Source of the DNA: Paragorgia papillata
Lineage: Eukaryota; Cnidaria; Anthozoa; Scleralcyonacea; Coralliidae
Reading direction: 5' to 3'
Assembly (NCBI GenBank): GCA_035771165.1
Contig: JAWNZC010000369.1
Span: forward strand, 806,001 to 870,000
Length of the DNA: 64,000 nt
The translations under genes and the position numbers were made by a program. How positions within the stretch are numbered: the stretch's first letter is position 1; each line of letters opens with the position of its first letter. A model generated the notes under the pieces. It did no database searches. It had not been told where the DNA came from and worked only from the letters and a program-made list of their open reading frames with translations. Positions 1-10,626 of the stretch are shown here, piece after piece.

Positions 1-712
1 ACTGATTTGGTCATGAAAATATTATTCTAGACTCTCTAGGTTCAGTTCACATCCTTAAAAGTGCAATCTATCACTAACATTTAGAATACCTGCTCGTAAA
101 TTGGCTTGTTCATCGCTCCTCGCTCTGTATCAATAGGCGCGTGTACATACAATTCCTCAACAAACCATCGCAATTTCTTTTAGAATCCTCCAAGCCTTCC
201 AAAATAACATACAAAGCTTTTTCTATGTTTCCTTGAAGTATTACAAAAATTACAAAACGATACGGACCCGAAATCGTTCAAAACAAGCGTAAACCATTCA
301 CCCACTGATAAAAAATCGTGAAGTTTCATGAAAATATCAGGTCGACCTCACTCCAAAATTAAGGAATAGCCTTAATTGTCAACTCGCCTAGAATTAAGGA
401 TAATCATTAATTTTAAATGGAAACTCATCCCCACACCCCAACCCCTAACCACAACCCCCCCGGAAACCCTAAACCTAACCACAACCCCCCGGTGGACCTA
501 AACCTAATCACAACCCTCCGGAAAAATGTCCCGCGTCTCATACCCCGACCACAACACCCCTCTAGGATTTTTAGCTTTATGTGTTCAAGTTTAACATCCC
601 GCTTGTGGGACAGATAAATTAAGGCCATGTCTTAATTTGAGCCCTATTTTACAATTAAGATATACACTTAATTTTGGTAAGAGATCGTGTTGGAAAATAT
701 ATGGCGTTTGCC
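1..712. other. Gene-free left end
   Basis: No exon is recognised. A C-rich block (423-560) repeats AACCCTAAACCTAACCACAA-like units, which look telomere-like but are degenerate. TTAAGG/CCTTAA motifs flank it (360-690). Confidence 0.5.
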
Positions 713-2669
713 CACTGATCTATATAAGAGACTGGATAGAGCATCTATTATCTGAGCGCCTTCAGAAATTGAAGCCGGAAGTTACGCCCTAATTTGTAAG
801 CGACGCCATATTGGATGGTCCCACCATGAGGAGTGAGTTGCTATATTTTACTGTTGTGAATTCGTTGTTTTCGCATATAATCACGAAATAGACGAACAAC
901 ACAAATCCATTTTGGTATTTCAAGCAACGGGACACATCATGGAACTATGGAGGACCTAAGAATGTGAAGGGAAACTGAATCGTAAGTAAATAACTTGATA
1001 TTTTGACGAAATTTCGAAGGGGACGGAGAGCTCCCGAAGGGTTATTTACCAAGGAAACGGGAAACCCAACATTGTAAACGGCCGGTGGTTAATAAACTGA
1101 TTTGTAGGATACAAATGTGAGATAATACTGTAATTGTGGAATGTTCACAATCGAGTAGATCATTTTAAAAAGCCGAAGGACGTGTAAAATTATGGCACAG
1201 AAGATAGATTGGCTTGTAGAGTTGTGAGTAGATTTCGACAAGCAGCATATTTCTTTGGCAACATAGGAGCATGTTAATACTCTATAAGTTTGTAATACTT
1301 ACAATGTTTGGTGCTTCCATAGAAGTAAACTGTAGCATGCATCATAACAAGAACGAGCCAGTTTGTTTTATTAAACTCCATGCCCAGTGTCCAAGTCATG
1401 TATTTAAGAAATTAAGTTGTCAACATTGTTTCTTATTAACAGCTGAGCTATTTTACTCCCTGTCATTTTGATGAAAAAATTGTTTGCGAGTATCTGTAAA
1501 ATTGAATGTGATATTTGTATGTTATGTTGTAGGCAGTTTAAAATGAAACAACAATGAATGAAGAACAATAAAGGTGAAGCAACATGACAACTTAATACAG
1601 AATATAATTGAACTGTGTCATTTATAGTTTTCAAACTTTGTCAATGATTTGATTAAAGAAAATGTTTACAATTCATGAGTGTATTTTGTCTTGTGTAGTT
1701 TGATTCTGTATAAATGTACTATATAATGATAAATTTTTAATCTGTTCTCTGACTTCTGTATGTTATGAAAATTGTGGCAGAACTAATACTGTACTATCAG
1801 TGTGTCTATACAAGTAGATCAACAAGGCCAGTGTTTGATGTTTATATAAAGTCAAAACAAATCAAGCTAATATATATGTTAAACTTCACAACGATGTGGC
1901 GGATAACATTTGTAAACTGGCTAAAAAAAAGCATCTTGGCAAAGGTATAGTCACAAAACTAATTATATTGTAAAATTAATACAAGATTTTTAGTTGTAGG
2001 CAAATGTAGGCCCAATTGCCCAAATTAGATAACCCTATCTCATAGAAAATAATAAACTCATTCTGATTAATCCTGTGAATGCCAGGATAACTTATTTGAA
2101 TCATTACCCCGAGTTTTCTGTGAGTGCAAATATATTGTTCAACTATAGGCACATCCACTGATCTATACAGTTGGGCACATCGCATTCTTAAATTAATTGT
2201 TTGATTCCGGTCTTTTGGCTTATGATATAATAATACCACAGCAGTTGTTCGTAGTGTAGCTTGTTCAGTTGATCAAATTTCCCGAATTCATTCGGTCCTT
2301 TAGCAGTATTTCCATATTGTGAGTAAATTCTGAATGAGAACGGCCTTCGTCTGTTCAAAGTTGTCATCAATGACACTTGGGAGTTCGCTCCATCGAACTC
2401 GCAAATTCCGTTTTCCCCCACATTTTGGGGCTAAATAACTACAATTTTTCTCTCTAAATGCTTCACGTGTCCTTTCTTCCTCGTGATAAAAAAGTTTGTC
2501 CGAACCCGAAGGAGAAAAATGCCTTAATATGCGAAAACTATAATTGTGCAACAGTAAAATATAGCGAAAGTGGGACCATCCAACATGGCGGCTGTTGCCA
2601 ACTTCCGACCACTTCCGACTTCAATTTCAGACAACGGATGCTCTATCCAGTCTCTTATATAGATCAGTG
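713..2669. mobile_element. DNA transposon with 8-bp target duplication (hAT- or P-like)
   Basis: The termini are inverted repeats beginning CACTGATCTATATAAGAGAC, identical for 33 bp and recognisably related for about 150 bp. The flanking sequence CGTTTGCC is duplicated exactly (705-712 and 2670-2677). An 8-bp duplication is typical of hAT and P superfamilies. I see no intact transposase. A minus-strand frame at 2300-2551 (with SYLAPKCGGKRNLRVRW) may be a decayed remnant. Confidence 0.82.
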
Positions 2670-2992
2670 CGTTTGCCCCCTTTGACCGAGCTCGCCCCAG
2701 ACTCTTTGCCCCTTTTCAATATGGCGTCCGTAACCTTGAACTCGTCTATTGATGAGTTTCTCGTCTGTTATTAACACTTGGAAAAGGTTGATAAAGACAC
2801 TCTAAGAAGAACTCGGTACGCATCACTTCTTTACGATTTTCTCGTGATCTTCAGCGATTCTTTAAAGAGCTGGCGACTTTATAAAACGAAATGTTTGTAG
2901 ATTTCCATGACCATATATGTGTATTGACAGTCTTGTTTATTTTATTGCCAAGTGTTCGTGCGACTGCCGTACGCCAACCGGCACGTCTTTAA

Positions 2993-4540
2993 TTCAGACT
3001 GCTAGAAAGCTACAACAGTAATTGTCTAGGAATATTATTATCAGTATTGTAGTTGAGAACTACAATAAGACTCTTATCATGAAACGTCCCGCGCCGCTCA
3101 GCAACAAACATAAATAATATACATGGAAAAACCACCGATTGCACCGAAATATTTTGTTTACACAAACTCGAGACCATGTTCTAATGATATTCCTATTTGG
3201 TCAGACAAATAATCCAGCAGGCCTCTTGAGTCGTTCCACAATAAATTAACAATGACCAACCGTGCATGCATTAACTCTTTCCTGTCCGAATTGGTCTTTA
3301 ATCATTTTATTCTGGCTGACGCCAGACGATTTTATTCACCTCTGGGGAAGTCCTCCGACAGGAACGATTTATAAACTATGGCCTGTTTACATGAGCCGGG
3401 CTAGCCCGGTTAACTGGGCTCACGCGATTGATTAGGATCTTACTGTGGTTTTGAAACTCGCATAAACTAAATGTACAAAGAAGAATTGGTTTAGTTTAGA
3501 TGTAAACTAATCCTAACGTTGTTGTGCCCGGGGAAAGAATTTCGTGACACGAGTCAGCCCGGTTTCCTGTGGTTTTATTCACCTCTGGGGAAGCCCTCGG
3601 ACAGGAACGATTTATAAACTATCTCTCTAAATCTTTCCTGTCCGAATTGGTCTTTAGTATTTTATTCTGGCTAACGCCAGACGATTTTATTCACCTCTTG
3701 GGGAAGCCCTCGGACGGGACAGGAACGAGTTATTAATAAAGTAAGAAAATCGCTTTGTATTTACATAAATATTATTTTTTCCTGCGATAAGTAAATGTCA
3801 GTGGTCGCTACCATTAGCAGAAGGACCACTGACCTATATATATAACTGGACTGCGTGCTCCTATTACCTTTGAGTTAGGAAAAGTGTCCCCAAAATCGTT
3901 TTCAAAATGGCGGCATTTATGGGTCCTTTTGCTAATGGTGCAGGTCGCTGACTGATACCTAAGAATCTCTAGTTCGTGTTGGACATGTTCGGTATTTCGC
4001 TTTTTTTAAGAAAACTAAGCTATTTAGTCGGATAAACTGTACGTATGTTGTAGCCAGATGAATTATCTTTCCTCCAGTATATTTGATAGCTTCTACAGTG
4101 GTTTATTTTTCGAGGAAACATTCGGAGAAGACATTATAATACATACGGGGAAAAATTTCAAAATAACGGCCGCTATTAATATGATTTGGACATGTTTGGT
4201 ATTTCGCGTTTTTTAGGGAAACTAAGCTATTTGGTCGGATAAACTGCACGTATGTTATAGCAAGGTGAATTATCTTTCTGCCAATATATTTTATAACTTC
4301 TACAGTGGATTATTTCTTGAGAAAACGTTCGGAGTAGACGGACTAGGCAAACTTTGTCGAATTTTCTGTCAGAATTTTTGCCAAGTCAGCATAATATCGT
4401 CCTGGTCTCGAGTTTGTGTAAACAAAATATTTGTTGAGCGGCCCGGGATGTTTTCATGATAAGAGTCTTATTGTAGTTCTGATCAACTACAATAATAATA
4501 ATCCTAGACAATTACTGTTGTAGCTTTCTAGCAGTCTGAA
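2993..4540. mobile_element. TTAA-target element (piggyBac-like, non-autonomous)
   Basis: Both ends begin TTCAGACTGCTAGAAAGCTA, with inverted repeats extending about 150 bp, flanked by TTAA at 2989-2992 and 4541-4544. The other arm of the surrounding inverted duplication has the uninterrupted site with a single TTAA (7283-7286). The interior holds hairpin-core repeats (3271-3373, 3629-3735) and a direct duplication (about 3975-4140 against 4181-4345). No transposase is present. Confidence 0.85.
3271..3373. repeat. Hairpin-core dispersed repeat, copy 1
   Basis: TTAACTCTTTCCTGTCCGAA, core TTCTGGCTGACGCCAGACG and the right end TCCGACAGGAACGA. Further copies are at 3573-3618 (partial), 3629-3735, 7581-7701, 58475-58575, 59627-59727 and 62586-62665 (truncated). 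Confidence 0.85.
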
Positions 4541-7500
4541 TTAAAGTGCCTATCTCAGGGTTGGGGATTTTACATATTTAGGATATTTTGAACATTTTAA
4601 GAAGATTTGTAATATATCTTCTTTTCCTAAAATTTCATCTTCATGGACTTTTTTGCTGTTAAAGTTGGCGATTTTGACGATGGCCGTGAAAATTGTTTAC
4701 TGGGTTCTAGTCGCCGGAAGTGACGTAGAAGCAGGGAGACCTTCTCAGACAGTAACGGTGTTTACATCGGGAGTTTACGGTTCATCTTGGATTTTCTTGG
4801 CTTTATTCAGGTTATTTTGTCGGAAATTCTTTTAAAAACTATGCCAAACAGGTGCGTAGTGTTTTTACTCTCGAATGAACCCAATTGATATGCTAGAATA
4901 GCGTTGTATGCCATTCTTTTTTTTTCTCAACAATAACGATGTACAATCCCGACTAATGGGAGGGGAATAAAAGAAGGATAGCTTCGGGTGAAAGGAACGC
5001 CGAATTTTCAAGGATAAAGGTGTGAAATGAACGCTGACATCTACTTCTGTGACCTGTTCGTCGTTCGAAATAGTTTCAACGGGAATATTTGGTACTAAGA
5101 CGATTCACAGCAGTTTATCACGAGGAAAACCCGTCGGTGTGGCGATTACAAAACGACAACAATAGAGCGTGGGAAAGTGACAAGAACTTGTGCATGTCAT
5201 CAGTCTCATATTTCTATTTATCGAAGTATTGTTTGCGTTCGATCTTTGATCAAGAATATATCGAAATATACTTGACTTGGTAATGTCGTCTACCTCTGGT
5301 TCTAACACTGATAGCTAAAATGACTAGACTAGGATGTAAACATTCCGGGATACGTAATCGAGATCGAAGACGAAGTAAAACTGTCTTCCAGTGCAGTGCG
5401 GCCATACCTGAAGACGAATCATCTGAATGCATTGTCAAGCCGTATGAAGACGAGTCGGTTGCCGATGAAATTTGGATCGTAAATCATAATGAGCAAATGC
5501 GACCTGAAAAAGGTCTTTAGTACGACGGCTACAAATTCGCTTTTGAGGGGCACGATAAGGTAAATGATTGGTAAGTTTAATTGAAAGTTGCTTTTATCAG
5601 TGAATTTATGTTTACGTTTTATCTGCAATGTTGTTTTCACGCATTTGCTAAAAGCTTGCATTGAAATGGTTTATAATAACAGTGATCAAGTTCTTTACAC
5701 TTGTTTGCCTGGAAATCTGGTCACTGCGTCCAGCAGGACACTTACATCGAAAAATTGACAAGATAAAGTATCCAATAAAAGATCAGTACAGAAAACAGGT
5801 AGGTACTGTCTGTTGATTATAGATTAATGGAATACTTGCATCCACTTTTGAAATTTGAACTTGCAGGCGACAGTATACATACAGAGTCAATTTCTTGAAG
5901 TTTGAAGATGAAATCGCACAATTGTTGTTGTTTATCGAATTGGACGAGCACTGAATTGTGGCAATTTTGAAGAACGAAGCAATTCTATTAGACTAGGTGA
6001 ATTGTGCGCAGCTGGTTTATTCGCAAGTGGAAATCAGAAAGCGAACGGGTATTCTATTAATCAAAACTGACAGTATCTACCTGCTTTCTACATCTTCTTT
6101 TTTATACTTTGCCTCGTCAATTCTTCGATATTTGCAGCCCGCTAGACGCAGTGACCAGATATATAACAAATATAAACATGCGAATCATTTGGCTTTGACA
6201 GCATACAATTTTGTTTTAGCAAATATGGCCAATTGCAAATATGGCATGCCAGTATACAACATTCGATAAAACGTAAACATAAATTCACTGATAAAGCAAA
6301 CTTTCATAACTTACAAATCGTTGACCTTATTGTGGCCCGCAAAGCGAATTTATAGCCATCGTAGAAGACATTTTTCAAGTCGCATTTGATCCTAAGCTCG
6401 TCTTCATACGGCTTGACAATGCATTCTGATGATTCAGGTATAAATGGCCTAGACAGTTTTACTTCGTCTTCGATCTCGATTACGTATCCCGGAATGTTTA
6501 CCTCCTAGTCTAGTCATTTTGGCTATCGGCATTAGAACCAGAGGTAGACGACATTACCAAGTCAAGTATATTTCGATATATTCTTGATCGAAGATCGAAT
6601 TCGATAAAAAGAAATATGAGACTGATGACATGCACAAGTTCTTGTCACTTTCCGGAAAAACACGCTCTATTGTTGTCGTCTTGTAATCGCCACATGCACC
6701 GACGGGTTTTCCTCGTGATAAACTGCTGTGAATCGTCTTAGTACCAAACTACTTCGAACAACAAACAGGTCATAGAAGTAGATGTCGGCGTTCATTTCAC
6801 ACCTTTATCCTTGACAAATCGGCGTTTCCCGAAGCTATCCTTTTATTCGCCTCCAGTGAGTCGGGAGTCGGGATTGTACATCGTTATTGTCGCAAAAAAA
6901 GAAATGGCATACAGGTGATACAGCGCTATTCTAGCATATCAATTGGGTTCATTCGAGAGTAAAAACACTACGCACCTGTTTGGCATAATTTTTAAAAGAA
7001 TTTCCGACAAAATAACCTGAATAAAGCCAAGAAAATCCAAGGTGAACCGTAAACTCCCGATGTAAACACTGTTACTGTCTGAGAAGGTCTCCCTGCTTCT
7101 ACGTCACTTCCGGCGACTAGAACCCAGTAAAAAGTTTTCACGGCCATCGTCAAAATCGCCAACTTTAACAGCAAAAAAGTCCATGAAGATGAAATTTTAG
7201 GAAAAGAAGATATATTACAAATCTTCTTAAAATGTTCAAAATATCCTAAATATGTAAAATCCCCAACCCTGAGATAGGCACTTTAAAGACGTGCCGGCCG
7301 GCGCTAGCTACCGCATGAACACTTGGCAATAAAATAAACAAGACTGTCGATACACATGGTCATGGAAATCTACAAACATTTCGTTCTGTGAAGTCGCCAG
7401 CTCTATAAAGAACCGCTGAAGATCACGAGAAAATCGTAAAGAAGCGAGGCGTACCGAGTTCTTCTTAGGGGCTGTTTACATATATGGGAGGCGATATTCC

Positions 7501-7769
7501 TATTTGGTCAGACAAATAATCCAGCAGGCCTCTTGAGTCGTTCCACAATTAAGAACTTAACAATGACCAACCTGCATGCATTAACTCTTTCCTGTCCGAA
7601 TTTATTGGTCTTTACTCTTTAGTATTTTGTTCTGGCTAACGCAGTAACGCCAGACGATTTTATTCACCTCTGGGGAAGCCCTCGCATAGGAACGATTTAT
7701 TAATAAAGTAAGAAAATCGGCTTTGTATTTACATAAATATTCTTTTTTCCTACGATACGTACGCTACCA

Positions 7770-7870
7770 TTAGCAGAAGGACCCATAAATGCCACCATTT
7801 TGAACGTAAAAATGGGGACACATTTTTGGCCAGCACCCGCAGTCCAGTTATATATATAGGTCAGTGGCCA
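7770..7870. repeat. MITE unit ending TATATATATAGGTCAGTG
   Basis: The unit runs from agaaggacccataaatgcc to a terminus resembling the end of the 713-2669 element. Relatives occur at 3825-3955 (reverse orientation) and 8475-8575. The 7889-8462 mariner-like element inserted into one of the copies. Confidence 0.6.
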
Positions 7871-7888
7871 GCACCCGCAGTCCAGTTA

Positions 7889-8462
7889 CCGTATTTCCTC
7901 GATTAAGCGCCCCGGGGCGCTTATTAATTTTGAGACTAAAAGGAGGGGCGCTTATTCGAGGGGGGCGCTTATTACAAAATATACAAAATCATGTCAAGAA
8001 TAAGAAAGCTATTTTCCAAGAAAAATACAAGAGAGTATCTAACGATAACCAAAGTTTAACAACAAAAACGAACATTTACGGTTTGTTTATATATTGTCAG
8101 TCGCGGTAACTGCATGCGGTAACTTCAACAAAACTTTTAAGAAAACAAAAGAATGAAAAACGTTTACTAAAATATTCTCTACAATCCTATTCTACATCAA
8201 TCAATTCATCATCTTCTCCATCAGACTCTAGAGCTGATGAAAGCGAAAGAAACGTACGTACAGGCACATGGATATAAATCTGAATGATTTTCAATTAAGA
8301 AAGAAAGTTTGTTTCTAGAAACTTGCGTTGTAATTTAAACTAGTATGTAGAGGGGGGCGCTTATTTGAGGGGGGCGCTTAATCGAGGGGGGCGCTTATTT
8401 AAAAAATCAAGGTCTACGGGGGGCGCTTATTCGAGGTGAGGAGCTTAATTGAGGAAATACGG
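7889..8462. mobile_element. Tc1/mariner-type MITE (TA duplication)
   Basis: Terminal repeats CCGTATTTCCTCGATTAAGC and its near-complement are flanked by TA on both sides. The subterminal sequence is G-rich with repeats of GGGGGCGCTTATT. It sits inside a related MITE's target sequence. A second member is at 13269-13771. Confidence 0.75.
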
Positions 8463-8633
8463 TATATATATAGGTCAGTGAGAAGGACCCATAAATGCCG
8501 CCATATTTTGAAAGTGAAATGGGGACATTTTTGGCCAGCACCCGCAGTCCAGTTATATATATAGGTCAGTGGTCCGAGCCTCTGCGGAGGAGAGAGTCCT
8601 TGCTAGATTTCACTGATATTTTGCTATCTCTAA

Positions 8634-8866
8634 AGGCCTGGCCAAACGCTTTCAACATTTCATGCAACATCGTTCAACATTGTTGAACGCATGTTGAACG
8701 AAAATTTGAACATGTTCAAATTTCGTTCAACATCATTGAACACCATTCAACAACGTTCAACATCATTCAACAGGGTGGCCAAACGCTTTCAACATGTTGA
8801 ATCACGGTTGAATTCAACAATGTTGAACGATGTTGAATGAAATGTTGAAAGCGTTTGGCCAGGCCT
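8634..8866. mobile_element. Palindromic MITE, AGGCCTGGCCAAACGC family, copy 1
   Basis: The ends AGGCCTGGCCAAACGCTTTC and its complement enclose nested imperfect repeats of TTGAACGATGTTGAA. The probable 3-bp duplication is TAA/TAC (imperfect). Confidence 0.75.
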
Positions 8867-9087
8867 TACCCTGGGTGCCAGATGTTTTTCGACGCTCGTG
8901 AGGGATAACGGGGACACACGAGGAAGCCAGGCGGTAAAGTGGGAGGGGCCAACCATAGAAATAATGGTTATACGTCCATGTCCTATTTACACGAATTGCC
9001 ATCCTTAGGTTAGGTTGTGTGTTGGGGTAAGGCTTTCATGAAGTACTTGGGTTATGTAGGACATGGAATTATTACCGAAATAATATA

Positions 9088-9211
9088 CCTAGAATGCGGG
9101 CTCCTATCTCCTGTCAGTCAAAAAATTGTCGCCACAAAATGGCGGATTTATAAGCTAGGCAAAATAAATTTAATTTGGACACCTGTCACGTGACAGAGCA
9201 CGCATTCTAGG
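9088..9211. mobile_element. Small MITE carrying GTCACGTGAC
   Basis: The ends CCTAGAATGCG and CGCATTCTAGG enclose about 124 bp. The 10-bp palindrome GTCACGTGAC (9185-9194) near the right end matches the CLEAR/E-box consensus bound by MiT/TFE factors. It is about 1.25 kb upstream of HSD17B10. Confidence 0.6.
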
Positions 9212-10169
9212 TCTAATATTTCTATGGGGCCAACCCGGAAGCAAAACCGGGTAATGATATTTTAATAATTCAGAGTCAACTCTATTTTGTATTTCTCAAG
9301 CAAGTAAGCAAGTAATGCTATCGTCTCGACAGTCTTCTATACATTAGACCACTAAAAATTGCTCAAATTCAATAAAACTGGTTTAATTTTAGTTCGCTGC
9401 CCGATATTCGCTATGCAGACACTCAGACATGCAGTTATAACTTCCAAACTATGCATTGTTGAACGCTAACTTGTACGTATGTTATTATAAATTTCATAAG
9501 CTTCCCTTTGATGTATGGCTTATGTTTCTGGGTTATATGGAACTTTTTCAAATGTCCAAAATGTTCACTCAATAATAAATAAATATTTATTTACTTAACG
9601 TCTCACATGAAGTCGGTTATAGAATTTCAGATACGCAGGAACTTAAACGACTTGAACTACACTTCAAATGAAAGCTTATAGATTTCTAACAACATACTTA
9701 TAGGATATATTTCAACGATGCTATCTTGTTGTTTGTTATATATATTTTCAATGACGAAGACGTCTCGTCGCTGAATGAAGCTAAAGTATTAAAGAGGTAG
9801 TTGCTTTGATGCTCGTTGTGAAAAGTGTAAGTTGTATATCAACGTGATCGAAGTGAAAGTATAGACCGTTTTCACTCACGTGATCGGTGGCCCCATTGGG
9901 GTGGTGAAACAATACAAAATATTTGAATAAGAAAGAGCTAATTCCCATACGTGCGATAGCCAATGAAACTTATTGTTAAAAAATTATCCTTCGCTTGACC
10001 AATCAACGTCTTACGTCCAGATTTTGGAACGTAACCTTTTCATTGGCTCGGCGCGATCAGAGAAACGGCCATGGAAACGGCTCGGTGTTCCAGAGGTTCT
10101 TCCCGCTCGCCTTGCAAATTTACCGCCTGGCGTCCTCCAGTATCCCCATTGTCCCTACGAGCGTGGAAG

Positions 10170-10378
10170 TAGCCTGGTTCCCTGGCCCAATTTCAAAAGA
10201 AATAAGGGCCAGGTAACCACTAATCTCATTCCCGCGTCATCAGGGCTAAATCCACTTATGACGATTGCAGTTTTACTCATAGCCACTAAAAACGCGCGAA
10301 ATTTCAACCAATAGGAAAGCAGAAGTCTTTAGTGGTTACCTGGCCCATATTCTTTGATTGGGCCAGGGTACCAGGCTA
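10170..10378. mobile_element. TAGCCTG-family element, 9-bp duplication, HSD17B10 promoter
   Basis: The ends TAGCCTGGTTCCCTGG and CCAGGGTACCAGGCTA are flanked by exact GCGTGGAAG (10161-10169 and 10379-10387). It ends 62 bases before the HSD17B10 start codon. Confidence 0.85.
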
Positions 10379-10400
10379 GCGTGGAAGAACCTCTGGCATG

Positions 10401-10417
10401 TTACGTCATTGCGCAAT
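10401..10417 (+). promoter_or_regulatory. Overlapping CRE-like and C/EBP-like palindromes before HSD17B10
   Basis: TTACGTCA (10401-10408) runs into the perfect palindrome ATTGCGCAAT (10408-10417), 24 bases before the start codon. These match CREB/ATF and C/EBP consensus sites. Lying this close to the ATG, they may be part of a compact core promoter. Function is inferred from motif and position only. Confidence 0.35.
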
Positions 10418-10440
10418 GCCATTAGCAAGAAAATGTCAAA

Positions 10441-10626
10441 ATGGCGGCTTCTGCGAAACAACTGTTGTGTTTAGTAACTGGTGGTGCTTCTGGGTTAGGT
10501 AGAGCCACAGTACAAAGACTTGTGCAAAAGCACGCGGCAAAGGTAGTCATTTTAGATCTTCCTTCGAGTAACGGACATGCTGTGGCTGAGGAAATTGGCA
10601 AAGACTGCTACTTTCACCCAACTGAT
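10441..10626 (+). CDS. HSD17B10: HSD17B10 coding exon 1
   Basis: This exon encodes residues 1-62, from the start codon through the Rossmann glycine motif and the NAD-selecting Asp39. It ends at ACTGAT before a gtaagt donor, in phase 0. Confidence 0.95.

Larger units (their letters stand above)
2797..7475. repeat. Large inverted duplication (about 1.4-kb arms)
   Basis: The left arm (2797-2992 plus 4545 to about 5865) is the reverse complement of the right arm (about 6007-7475). The left arm is interrupted by the TTAA element at 2993-4540. Both arms carry the same decayed coding pieces: a 60-aa frame starting MLLKLAILTMAVK at 4653-4835 (+) and 6992-7174 (-), and a segment with MSSTSGSN then stops. 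The frames are broken differently in the two arms. Confidence 0.85.

Noticed and set aside
423..600. Telomere-like AACCCTAA-type repeat
   Set aside because: Units are irregular and few, interrupted by CCCCCCGG; not TTAGGG arrays. Probably a simple C-rich repeat.
9185..9194. GTCACGTGAC as a proven MiT/TFE autoregulatory or HSD17B10 site
   Set aside because: It sits in a MITE 1.25 kb away, and CACGTG also occurs at several other places in the window. Motif alone is not evidence of binding.
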